Assembly: GCA_016177515.1 (NCBI GenBank) | Contig: JACOUZ010000266.1 | Span: 1 to 17,627 of the forward strand | Direction: 5' to 3' | Origin: Acidobacteriota bacterium | GTDB taxonomy: Bacteria; Acidobacteriota; Polarisedimenticolia; Gp22-AA2 | Length of the DNA: 17,627 bases | Shown here: piece after piece, positions 10,707-17,200 of the stretch | Numbering within the stretch: the first letter of the stretch is position 1 | Layout: each line of letters starts with the position of its first letter | The notes under the pieces: model-generated | The model's input: the letters and a program-made list of their open reading frames with translations, nothing else | The model's database searches: none | What the model was told of the DNA's origin: nothing | Made by a program: the position numbers and the translations under genes

Positions 10707-11837
10707 TCAGCGTGGCTGAGGGACCCTGTTCGCCCGCAGCCGCCGTTCGTGCTCGGCGAGAAAATCCTTCTTGAGCCTGTCCACCATCTCGCCGCGCCGG
10801 TCGTACAACCGCTTCAGCTCGCGCGGCTTGACCCGCGCCAGGACGTAGGCGGTCAGGAGCGGTCCCGCGATGGTGCTGTCCGTGTACACGACGACCGAGT
10901 CGGCCAGCCTGTCGGGATCGATCTTGCCCCACGAGACCGCCTCGGAAGGCGTGGCGCCGGACAGTCCGCCGGTGTCGGCCCGGGCGTCGGTCACCTGGAT
11001 GAAGTAGTCGTGGCCGCGATTCGTCAGGCCCAGGATTTCCTGGATCTGCGGCTCGGTCTGCAGGACGAAGTTCTTCGGCGACCCGCCACCGAGCATCAGC
11101 ACGCCGCTCTTGCCCTCTCCCTGCTTGGCGGCGTACACGATCCCCGCCGTCTCGTTCACGTCGAGCGACACGTCGATGCGCGGTCCGGTGCCCCGCATGG
11201 TCAGCTCGGCGATGTTCATCCCGATCGACGAGTCTCCCGGCGAGGACACGTAGCACGGCACTCCGGCGCGGTACGCCACGCTGAGGACGCACGTGTCCTC
11301 GACGCCCATTTCCTTCTCGCGGGCCGCCAGGTACTTGCCGAGCAGGTAATGAAGCTCGGCGGTGCTCATGTCCTTGCGGAACGGCTTCTCCGCCATGATG
11401 GCGCGGAGGTAGTTGTCGGTGTCCAGCAGGACGTTGTAGTCGAACAGGATGTCGTAGATGCGGATGACGCCCTCGCGGCGCAGCAGCGTGTCGTCGACGT
11501 CGTGCGCCCCTCTGTGCAGCGACATGCCGAGGCCGTAGTGCGTGTCGTGGTAGAGATTCGCGCCCGTCGAGACGATCCAGTCGACGAAGCCGGCCTTGAT
11601 GAGAGGGATGATGCAGGAACGGCCGACCCCGGCGGGCGTGAGCGCCCCGGACAGGCTCAGCCCGACCGTGACGTCGTCGAGCAGCATCCTCTCGCTGAGC
11701 AGGCGGCAGGCCTTCTGCAGGCGCCCGCCGTTGTACGCCAGGAAGGTTTCGTCGATCAGCCGATCGACGGTCATGCCGCCGCGGATGGGATCCGGGAAGA
11801 TCCTCTGGCCCGAAAGAAAAGTCTTCTTGTGAGCCAT
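10707..11837 (-). CDS. Deoxyhypusine-synthase-family enzyme (possibly homospermidine-forming)
   Basis: 376 residues spanning the whole DHS fold. Key segments: GLSLSGALTPAGVG (59-72), VDWIVSTGANLYHDTHYGLG (85-104), PCYVSSPGDSSIGMN (194-208), VLMLGGGSPKNFVLQ (246-260) and DTGGLSGATPSEAVSWGKI (288-306). The SWGK lysine (K305) corresponds to the catalytic lysine that carries the aminobutyl group in eukaryotic DHS. Canonical DHS modifies eIF5A, which bacteria lack. Bacterial homologues are thought to use other amine acceptors, for example making homospermidine from putrescine; the substrate here is inferred only. Start: ATG 11837 with AAGGA five bases ahead; the frame extends upstream to 11921 but that part overlaps the promoter. 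Transcribed alone from 11892-11921. Confidence 0.92.
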   Translation of the reverse strand: MAHKKTFLSGQRIFPDPIRGGMTVDRLIDETFLAYNGGRLQKACRLLSERMLLDDVTVGLSLSGALTPAGVGRSCIIPLIKAGFVDWIVSTGANLYHDTHYGLGMSLHRGAHDVDDTLLRREGVIRIYDILFDYNVLLDTDNYLRAIMAEKPFRKDMSTAELHYLLGKYLAAREKEMGVEDTCVLSVAYRAGVPCYVSSPGDSSIGMNIAELTMRGTGPRIDVSLDVNETAGIVYAAKQGEGKSGVLMLGGGSPKNFVLQTEPQIQEILGLTNRGHDYFIQVTDARADTGGLSGATPSEAVSWGKIDPDRLADSVVVYTDSTIAGPLLTAYVLARVKPRELKRLYDRRGEMVDRLKKDFLAEHERRLRANRVPQPR

Positions 11838-11891
11838 CCCCGTCCTTGCTGTTCGGTGATCGAGAGCGAGAGTGCGCGATGTCGACCCGCG

Positions 11892-11921
11892 ATGATAGCA
11901 CGCGCGAAAAGCGTCACGCAA
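11892..11921 (-). promoter_or_regulatory. Candidate promoter for the DHS-like gene
   Basis: TTGCGT (11921-11916), 18-bp spacer, TATCAT (11897-11892) preceded by TGC, i.e. an extended -10. Start near 11885, leader about 48 nt to ATG 11837. Confidence 0.55.
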
Positions 11922-11952
11922 TATCGGAAGGTGTACCGCGAAGCGTTCCCGC

Positions 11953-11978
11953 GCCGGCGGCGATCGCGTGCCGCCGGC
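11953..11978. repeat. 9-bp stem inverted repeat downstream of iscA
   Basis: GCCGGCGGC, 8-nt loop, GCCGCCGGC. It lies between the iscA stop and the DHS promoter. It could stop transcripts leaving iscA, but no T-run follows on either strand, so it is not a classical intrinsic terminator. Confidence 0.35.
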
Positions 11979-12004
11979 CGCGACGGAGGGAGCGGGGCGC
12001 CGCA

Positions 12005-12020
12005 GGCCGCCGTGGCGGCC
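12005..12020 (-). terminator. Possible terminator-type hairpin just after iscA
   Basis: GGCCGCC-AC-GGCGGCC read on the minus strand, 15 bases after the iscA stop codon. It is very GC-rich and lacks a U tract. It may serve as 3'-end protection or act with a second hairpin at 11953-11978. The 198-bp gap 11838-12035 otherwise holds only the DHS promoter. Confidence 0.3.
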
Positions 12021-12035
12021 GTGGGGAGCGCCCGC

Positions 12036-12359
12036 CTACCCCGAGAAGGAGGTGCCGCAGCCGCAGGTGGACTTGGCGTTCGGGTTGCTGAAGGTGAAGC
12101 CGGTGCCGCTGAGCCCGTCGGAGAAATCGAGCGTCGTGCCGTTGAGGAAGAGGGTGCTCTTGGGGTCGACGATGATGCGCACGCCCTGGTCCTCGTAGAC
12201 CTTGTCGCCCTGGGAGGCGTCCTTCTCGAAGTTCAGCTTGTACGACATGCCGGAGCAGCCGCCGCCGACGACGGCGACCCGCAGGCCGTGGTCCTGTAGC
12301 CCCTCCTTCTCCATGATCTTCCGGATCTGCTCCGCCGCCCTGTCCGTCACGTGAATCAT
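12036..12359 (-). CDS. iscA: A-type iron-sulfur carrier protein (IscA/ErpA family)
   Basis: 107 residues, the exact family size. The three cluster-ligand cysteines are at the canonical places: C35 (VGGGCSGMSY), C99 and C101 (STCGCGTSF). The N-terminal IHVTDRAAEQIRKIMEKEG is also typical. It receives Fe-S clusters and passes them to apo-targets in the cytoplasm. Start: ATG 12359 has an ideal AAAGGAGG with a four-base gap; an upstream GTG at 12383 in the same frame overlaps the iscS stop but is not needed. It follows iscS by 20 bases and ends the rrf2-iscS-iscA operon. Hairpin sequences follow its stop codon. Confidence 0.94.
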   Translation of the reverse strand: MIHVTDRAAEQIRKIMEKEGLQDHGLRVAVVGGGCSGMSYKLNFEKDASQGDKVYEDQGVRIIVDPKSTLFLNGTTLDFSDGLSGTGFTFSNPNAKSTCGCGTSFSG

Positions 12360-12379
12360 CGTTCCTCCTTTGACCGCAT

Positions 12380-13582
12380 TCACCGGGTCGATATCCTGGC
12401 GCCGCCGCGCGCCGCCTCGTACATCGGCGAAATGGATCGCAGCCGCCGCACCGCGCCGACCACCCGTTCCGCCACCTGGTCCACCTCGTCCCCGGTGTTG
12501 AAGCGTCCGAGCCCGAAGCGGATCGAAGTGACCGCCTGGTCGTCGCTTCGGCCCATGGCCCGCAGAACGTGCGACGGCTCCTTCTTCGCCGACGTGCAGG
12601 CCGAGCCGGACGACACGGCGACGCCGTCCAGCGCCATCATCAGCGCCTCACCCTCGACGCCGGCGAAGCTGAGGTTGAGATTGTTCGGCAGCCTCTCGAC
12701 CGGGTGGCCGTTGAGCACGACGTCATCCAGGTTTTTCACGATCCCTTCGTGCAGCCGATCGCGCAGCGCGCGGACGCGCCGCGACTCTTCCGGCATCTCG
12801 GAGCCGGCGATCTCGAGCGCCGCCCCGAACCCCACGATCCCGGGGACGTTCAACGTGCCGGAGCGCAGGCCGCGCTCGTGGCCGCCGCCGAAGAGGATTG
12901 GCTCGAGGATCACGCGCGGGTTCTTGCGCCGCACGTAGAGGGCGCCGACCCCCTTGGGGCCATAGACCTTGTGCGCCGACATCGACAGCAGATCGACACC
13001 GATCGCCTGCACGTCCAGCGGCACCTTGCCGGCGGCCTGCGCCGCGTCGCTGTGGAACAGGACGCCCCTCTCCTTGCAGATCCGGCCGATCTCCGCCAGC
13101 GGATGAAGGGTGCCGACCTCGTTGTTGGCGAACATCAGCGAGACCAGGACGGTGCCGCCGGTGATCGCGCGGCGCAGGTCGTCCGGATCGACCCGCCCGT
13201 GGCCGTCGACCGGCAGGACGGTCACCCGCGCCCCGCGCGTCCGCAGCCTTGCGACCGGATCGAGAACGGCGTTGTGTTCGGTGGCCCCGGTGACGACGTG
13301 GTCGCCCTTCGAGCGCAGCGCCTCGAAGGCCCCGAAGATCGCCAGGTTGTTCGACTCGGTGGCCCCGGAAGTGAACACGATCTCCTTGGGGTCGGCGCCG
13401 ATCAGGCGCGCCATCCGGGTGCGCGCCCGGGTCACCGCCTCCTCCGCCCGCCAGCCGAACATGTGGGTGCGCGACGCGGCGTTGCCGAATTCGCTGTCGA
13501 AGAACGGCAGCATCGCCTCGACGACGCGCGGGTCGACTCGCGTGGTCGCGTGGTTGTCCATGTACACGGGGGGCCGCGTCAA
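12380..13582 (-). CDS. iscS: Cysteine desulfurase, IscS/NifS group
   Basis: 400 residues. PLP enzyme that removes sulfur from cysteine for Fe-S cluster and thio-cofactor synthesis. Seen: VYMDNHATT at the N-terminus, SGATESNN (72-79), catalytic-base H103 (ATEHNA), SDAAQAAGK, PLP lysine K205 (SMSAHKVYGPKG), RSGTLNVP and the mobile persulfide cysteine C329 in SSGSACTSAKKEPSHVL. Numbering matches E. coli IscS within one residue. Start: TTG 13582 has GGAGG five bases ahead and overlaps the rrf2 stop as TTGA; ATG 13561 has no ribosome-binding site and would trim the conserved N-terminus. Co-transcribed with rrf2 and iscA. No IscU scaffold gene lies between iscS and iscA. Confidence 0.95.
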   Translation of the reverse strand: MTRPPVYMDNHATTRVDPRVVEAMLPFFDSEFGNAASRTHMFGWRAEEAVTRARTRMARLIGADPKEIVFTSGATESNNLAIFGAFEALRSKGDHVVTGATEHNAVLDPVARLRTRGARVTVLPVDGHGRVDPDDLRRAITGGTVLVSLMFANNEVGTLHPLAEIGRICKERGVLFHSDAAQAAGKVPLDVQAIGVDLLSMSAHKVYGPKGVGALYVRRKNPRVILEPILFGGGHERGLRSGTLNVPGIVGFGAALEIAGSEMPEESRRVRALRDRLHEGIVKNLDDVVLNGHPVERLPNNLNLSFAGVEGEALMMALDGVAVSSGSACTSAKKEPSHVLRAMGRSDDQAVTSIRFGLGRFNTGDEVDQVAERVVGAVRRLRSISPMYEAARGGARISTR

Positions 13583-14001
13583 TCGTTCCTCCCCCGGAGC
13601 GCGGCCAGGTCGCGCAGGGTGGTCCGCCCCAGCACGTCGGCGATTTTCCTCTGGACCGCGAGAACCGGGCGGCGTCCGTCGCACCACCCCGCCCTGCGGC
13701 ACCGCGCGATCGAACCGTGCGGGCAGGGACGGCCGCGCACCGGCCCCTCGAGCGCCTCGATGATCTCCCACAGCGTGATCTCGGCCGGCGGCCGGGCGAT
13801 CTGGTATCCCCCCTTGATGCCGTGGTGGGAGGCGACCAGGCCCTTGCGCGCCAGCCTCTGCAGGAGCTTGGCCATCACCGCCGCGGGGATGCGGTAGCGG
13901 GCCGCGATCGCGCGCGCGCTCCGGTAGGCGCCGGGCGGCGACGAGCACAGGTGCTGGATCGCCAGAAAGCCGTAATCGGTGCGCCTGGACAGACGGATCA
14001 A
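13579..14001 (-). CDS. iscR: Rrf2-family transcriptional regulator, IscR-like
   Basis: 140 residues. The N-terminal winged helix shows the Rrf2 pattern: RLSRRTDYGFLAIQHL, then IPAAVMAKLLQRLARKGLVAS and HGIKGGYQIARPPAEITL. Three cysteines follow at 93, 101 and 107 (CPHGSIARC, then CRRAGWC). They lie where IscR carries its [2Fe-2S] ligands, although spacing is C-x7-C-x5-C rather than the usual C-x5-C-x5-C. Expected role: Fe-S status sensor that controls its own operon. Start: TTG 14001 with GAGG six bases ahead, before the conserved first helix. Its stop overlaps the iscS TTG start. A consensus promoter (14047-14075) and a dyad operator candidate (14028-14048) lie directly upstream. Confidence 0.92.
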   Translation of the reverse strand: MIRLSRRTDYGFLAIQHLCSSPPGAYRSARAIAARYRIPAAVMAKLLQRLARKGLVASHHGIKGGYQIARPPAEITLWEIIEALEGPVRGRPCPHGSIARCRRAGWCDGRRPVLAVQRKIADVLGRTTLRDLAALRGRND

Positions 14002-14027
14002 GGCAACCTCGCCAAGCCGGTTTCGAA

Positions 14028-14048
14028 ATCCGACCTGTATGGTCGTAT
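14028..14048. promoter_or_regulatory. Dyad operator candidate for the Rrf2/IscR-like regulator
   Basis: Plus strand AT-C-CGACC-TGTAT-GGTCG-T-AT, centred at 14038. Half-sites CGACC/GGTCG are separated by 5 bp with matching AT ends. The layout resembles the E. coli IscR type 1 site (GACT-N5-AGTC with ATA/TAT ends). It covers the -10 edge and predicted start site, as expected for autorepression. Confidence 0.6.
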
Positions 14049-14075
14049 ATTACGGGCGGGCGAAAGGGCTGTCAA
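14047..14075 (-). promoter_or_regulatory. Consensus-like promoter of rrf2-iscS-iscA
   Basis: TTGACA (14075-14070), 17-bp spacer, TAATAT (14052-14047) on the minus strand; predicted start near 14040, leader about 40 nt. The promoter lies within the 3' end of lipA, whose TAA stop codon is the first half of the -10 hexamer. Confidence 0.78.
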
Positions 14076-14976
14076 GCGCGGGCGCCGAGGCGGCCGACTC
14101 GGTGTGGCGCCGGGCGTGGTAGGAGCTGCGCACCAGCGGTCCGGCCTCCACGTGGCGGAATCCGCACGCCAGTGACTCCCGGCGCAGCTCCTCGAACTCG
14201 CCGGGAGGGTAATAGCGCGCGACCGGCAGGTGGGCGAGCGTCGGACGCAGGTATTGGCCGATCGTCAGGATCTCGACCCCCGCCTCCGCCAGGGCGGCGA
14301 AGGTCAGGAGGAGCTCCTCGCGGCTCTCGCCGAGGCCGACCATGAGCCCGGTCTTGACCAGGGGACGCGCCGCCGACCCTCTCCAGCGGACCGCCCGGCG
14401 CAGCAAGCCGGCGGAGCGCTCGAAGCGCGAGCCCTGGCGCACCGTCGGGTACAGGCGCGGCACCGTCTCGATGTTGTGGCTGAAGGTGACCGGACCTGCC
14501 GGCAGGACCACGTCGAGGGGGCACTCGACCCCGCGGAAGTCGGAGGTCAGGATCTCCACCTCGCACGCAGGGTTGCGGCCCCTGACGGCGCGGATCACCC
14601 GGGCGACCTGGGCCGCGCCGCCGTCCGGCAGGTCGTCCCGATCCACCATGGTGATGACGGCGTGCTTCAAGTCCAGGTGGCGGACCGCCTCGGCCACGTG
14701 GTCCGGCTCGTCCGGGTCGACGGCACGCGGGCGGCCGGTGGCCACGGCGCAGAACCCGCAGCGCCGGGTGCAGACGTCTCCCAGGATCATGAAGGTGGCG
14801 GTGCGGTCGCCCCAGCACTCATAGATGTTGGGGCAGCGGGCCTCCTGGCAGACGGTGTGCAGCCTGAGACCCTGCACCATGCCGTGCACGCCCCGGTAGT
14901 TCTCCCCGGTGTCCAGGCGGATCTTCAGCCACGCCGGCTTGGGACCCGTGGGTGCCGGCCGCGGCAGGCCGGACAT
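14050..14976 (-). CDS. lipA: Lipoyl synthase (radical SAM)
   Basis: 308 residues. Inserts two sulfurs into protein-bound octanoyl groups, using one radical-SAM [4Fe-4S] cluster and sacrificing an auxiliary cluster. Seen: auxiliary-cluster cysteines C43, C48, C54 (CQEARCPNIYEC), radical-SAM cysteines C69, C73, C76 (CTRRCGFC), FMILGDVC, VDRDDLPDGGA, FSHNIETVPRLYPTVR, KTGLMVGLGE, LTIGQYLRPT and the C-terminal RSSYHA (from R283), which supplies a serine ligand. Start: ATG 14976 overlaps the last base of the lipB stop (TGATG) and has GGAAG seven bases ahead; longer frames run into lipB. The adjacent rrf2-iscS-iscA operon could rebuild the consumed cluster. Confidence 0.97.
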   Translation of the reverse strand: MSGLPRPAPTGPKPAWLKIRLDTGENYRGVHGMVQGLRLHTVCQEARCPNIYECWGDRTATFMILGDVCTRRCGFCAVATGRPRAVDPDEPDHVAEAVRHLDLKHAVITMVDRDDLPDGGAAQVARVIRAVRGRNPACEVEILTSDFRGVECPLDVVLPAGPVTFSHNIETVPRLYPTVRQGSRFERSAGLLRRAVRWRGSAARPLVKTGLMVGLGESREELLLTFAALAEAGVEILTIGQYLRPTLAHLPVARYYPPGEFEELRRESLACGFRHVEAGPLVRSSYHARRHTESAASAPALDSPFARP

Positions 14977-15668
14977 CAGGCCACTTCCGTGAGCGCCGGC
15001 GGGCGCGGCGCCGCGTCCTGCGCCGGCTCCATCTCTCTTGCGAAGATCCCGCCGAACTCCGGCACCAGCGCCGAGGCGACCCCCTCGAGCGGCAGGGCGC
15101 GCCCGAGGAGGCGCTGCATCGAGGTGACGGCGCCACCGCGGAGCCCGCACGGCACGATCAGGCCGAAACGGGACAGGTCGGTGTTCACGTTGAGGGCGAA
15201 CCCGTGCGTCGTCACCCAGCGCGACAGGTGCACGCCGATGCTGGCGATCTTCTCCCGGCCCGCCCAGACGCCGGTCAGCCCCGGGACCCGGCCGGCCTGG
15301 AGGCCAAAGCGAGCCAGCGTGCGGATCAGCACCTCCTCCAGGTCGCGCAGGTAGCGCGCCACGTCCCGCCGGTCCGGGCCCAGGTTGAGGATCGGGTAGC
15401 CGACGAGCTGCCCCGGGCCGTGGTAGGTGACCTGCCCCCCGCGGTTCGTCTCCTCCACGGACACGCCCAGCGCGCGCAGAGTCTTCTCGTCGTGCAGAAC
15501 GTCCTCTCTCCGGGCATTGCGGCCGAGGGTGATCACCGGCGGGTGCTCGAGGAGGAGCAGGCGCTCTTCCATTCCGCCGTCCTTGAGGAGGCGCGCACAG
15601 CGATCCTGCAGGGCCGCCGCCTCGGCGTAGCCGACGAGTCCCGCATACAGGTGGAGGCAGCGCCGCAT
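14976..15668 (-). CDS. lipB: Lipoyl(octanoyl) transferase
   Basis: 230 residues. Moves octanoate from acyl carrier protein to the lipoyl-domain lysine of E2 and GcvH proteins. Seen: LLLLEHPPVITLGR (37-50), the signature NRGGQVTYHGPGQLVGYPI (75-93), KIASIGVH with catalytic K140, THGFALNVNTDL (154-165), and IVPCG with the acyl-thioester C174. The K140/C174 pair corresponds to K135/C169 of E. coli LipB. ATG 15668 overlaps the E2 stop by one base (TGATG), and lipA starts on the last base of this stop, so E2, lipB and lipA are translationally coupled. The C-terminal 25 or so residues are variable and Pro/Ala-rich. Confidence 0.97.
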   Translation of the reverse strand: MRRCLHLYAGLVGYAEAAALQDRCARLLKDGGMEERLLLLEHPPVITLGRNARREDVLHDEKTLRALGVSVEETNRGGQVTYHGPGQLVGYPILNLGPDRRDVARYLRDLEEVLIRTLARFGLQAGRVPGLTGVWAGREKIASIGVHLSRWVTTHGFALNVNTDLSRFGLIVPCGLRGGAVTSMQRLLGRALPLEGVASALVPEFGGIFAREMEPAQDAAPRPPALTEVA

Positions 15669-17104
15669 CAGACGATCTCGGTGAACTTCCCCTGCTCCAG
15701 GGTGGCCTTGATGTGGGCCATGAACTGGTCCGCCACGGCGCCGTCGATCAGGCGGTGGTCGAAGGACAGGGCCAGGAAGACCATCGGGCGGATGGCGATG
15801 GCGTCCTGCACCACGACGACCCGCTTCTGAATGGCGCCGACGCCGAGGATAGCCACCTGCGGCTGGCTGATGATCGGCGTGCCGAACAGGCTGCCGAAGA
15901 CCCCGGGATTGGTGATGGTGAAGGTGCCTCCCTGGACGTCGTCCGGCGTGAGTCTCCTGGCGCGGGCGCGCTCCGCCAGGTCGGCGACCACCTTGGCGAT
16001 GCCGGAGAGGCTCAGGTCGTCGGCGTGCCGGGCCACCGGCACGATCAGGCCCCAGTCGAGGGCGACGGCGATGCCGATGTTGATGTCCTTCCTGTAGGCG
16101 ACATGGTCCCCCTCGATGGAGGCGTTCAGATCCGGAAACGCCTTGAGCGCCTCCACCGCGGCCTGCACCAGGAACGGCGTCGGCGTCAGCTTCACGCCGT
16201 GGCGTTCCTGGAACGCCTGCCGGTGCTCCTCGCGCAGCCGCATCACCCGGCTCATGTCCACCTCGAACACCGTGGTGACGTGGGCCGAGGTGCGGCGGCT
16301 TTGGACCATGTGCTCGGCGATCTTCTTGCGCATCGGGCTCATCGGCACGAGCGAGACGCGCTGGCCCGGGGCGTACACGGGCGAGGGGGCGGCGGACCGC
16401 GGGGCGGCCGGCGCCGCGGCGCCGCCGGAACCCGGCGCGGCCCCGGCCAGATGCGGCGCCGCTCTGCGGGCGGCCCCGCTCTCGAGCGCCTCCAGGATGT
16501 CCTTTTTGGTCACCCGCCCGGAGATCCCCGTGCCGCGCAGGCGCGAGATGTCGACGTGGTGCTCCTGGGCGATCTTGCGCACCACCGGGGAGGAGCGCAC
16601 CCGCCGCAGGTCCTCCACCGTCGCCCCGGATCCGATCAGGAGCGCGGCCTTCGGGATCTCCCGGACTTCGGACGCCCCGGGCACCGGCGGGCCCGCCGTG
16701 ACGGAGGCCGGCGGGGCGGCCGGCGCCGGGGCGCGATCGCGTCCGTCGGACGGGCCGCCGGTCCGCGGCGGCGCCTGCTTCTCCGCGGCGGCCGGGACTC
16801 CGGCCGGGGCGGGCTTCGTCCCCGCGGCCGCGGCGGCCGCCCTGCCCGCGACGGCCGCCTGCCCGGCCTCCGTCTCGATCTGCGCGACCACCGCGTTGAT
16901 CGGGACCGTCTGCCCCTCCTGCACCAGGATCTCCGCCAGAAAGCCCGCGGCGGGCGACGGTATCTCGGCGTCCACCTTGTCGGTGGAGATCTCGAAAATC
17001 GGCTCGTCGCGCGCCACTTTGTCGCCGGGCTTCTTGAGCCAGCGGGTAAGGGTCCCCTCGGCGATGCTCTCCCCCATCTGAGGCATGATCACGTCAACCC
17101 GCAT
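15668..17104 (-). CDS. 2-oxoacid dehydrogenase E2, dihydrolipoamide acyltransferase
   Basis: 478 residues. Core subunit of a pyruvate, branched-chain or 2-oxoglutarate dehydrogenase complex. It has one lipoyl domain (1-80) with the lipoylated lysine K43 in STDKVDAEI. A long Ala/Pro linker (about 82-150) leads to the peripheral subunit-binding domain (170-206; VRSSPVVRKIAQEH and GTGISGRVTKKDIL). A second linker leads to the acyltransferase domain (about 248-478) with PMRKKIAEHM, TFTITNPGVFGS and the catalytic H450-x3-D454 in SFDHRLIDG. The sequence alone does not settle which 2-oxoacid is used. ATG 17104 has AAGGAG six bases ahead. It lies 96 bp after the E1-beta stop and is coupled to lipB, so the complex and its lipoylation enzymes are expressed together. 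Confidence 0.95.
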   Translation of the reverse strand: MRVDVIMPQMGESIAEGTLTRWLKKPGDKVARDEPIFEISTDKVDAEIPSPAAGFLAEILVQEGQTVPINAVVAQIETEAGQAAVAGRAAAAAAGTKPAPAGVPAAAEKQAPPRTGGPSDGRDRAPAPAAPPASVTAGPPVPGASEVREIPKAALLIGSGATVEDLRRVRSSPVVRKIAQEHHVDISRLRGTGISGRVTKKDILEALESGAARRAAPHLAGAAPGSGGAAAPAAPRSAAPSPVYAPGQRVSLVPMSPMRKKIAEHMVQSRRTSAHVTTVFEVDMSRVMRLREEHRQAFQERHGVKLTPTPFLVQAAVEALKAFPDLNASIEGDHVAYRKDINIGIAVALDWGLIVPVARHADDLSLSGIAKVVADLAERARARRLTPDDVQGGTFTITNPGVFGSLFGTPIISQPQVAILGVGAIQKRVVVVQDAIAIRPMVFLALSFDHRLIDGAVADQFMAHIKATLEQGKFTEIV

Positions 17105-17200
17105 CGTCCGCTCCTTCCCGTGTGTCCTCTACGATTCAACGGGGCTCAGCCGCGCGCCCCAGCGCGCCGGCTGCAGTCCCGGCTCTGAAAGGTCCCGCCA

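Noticed and set aside
9478..11901. A minus-strand open frame of about 800 codons across thiO and the DHS-like gene
   Set aside because: It is antisense to thiO and in another frame of the DHS-like gene. The Arg/His-rich translation has no domain, while both true genes show catalytic motifs.
11838..11921. N-terminal extension of the DHS-like protein to 11921
   Set aside because: The extra 28 residues are not DHS-like, overlap the predicted promoter and start site, and ATG 11837 has a good AAGGA site.
10749..12299. A plus-strand open frame of about 516 codons opposite the DHS-like gene and iscA
   Set aside because: Shadow of GC-rich coding DNA. The protein is repetitive in Val, Asp, His and Arg with no motif.
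14021..14028. TTTCGAAA 8-bp palindrome in the rrf2 leader
   Set aside because: Too short to interpret and adjacent to the better dyad at 14028-14048. Recorded only as a possible part of the regulatory region.
15713..17188. A plus-strand open frame of about 490 codons opposite the E2 gene
   Set aside because: Composition is Arg/Gly/His-rich without domains, and E2 on the minus strand is unambiguous.
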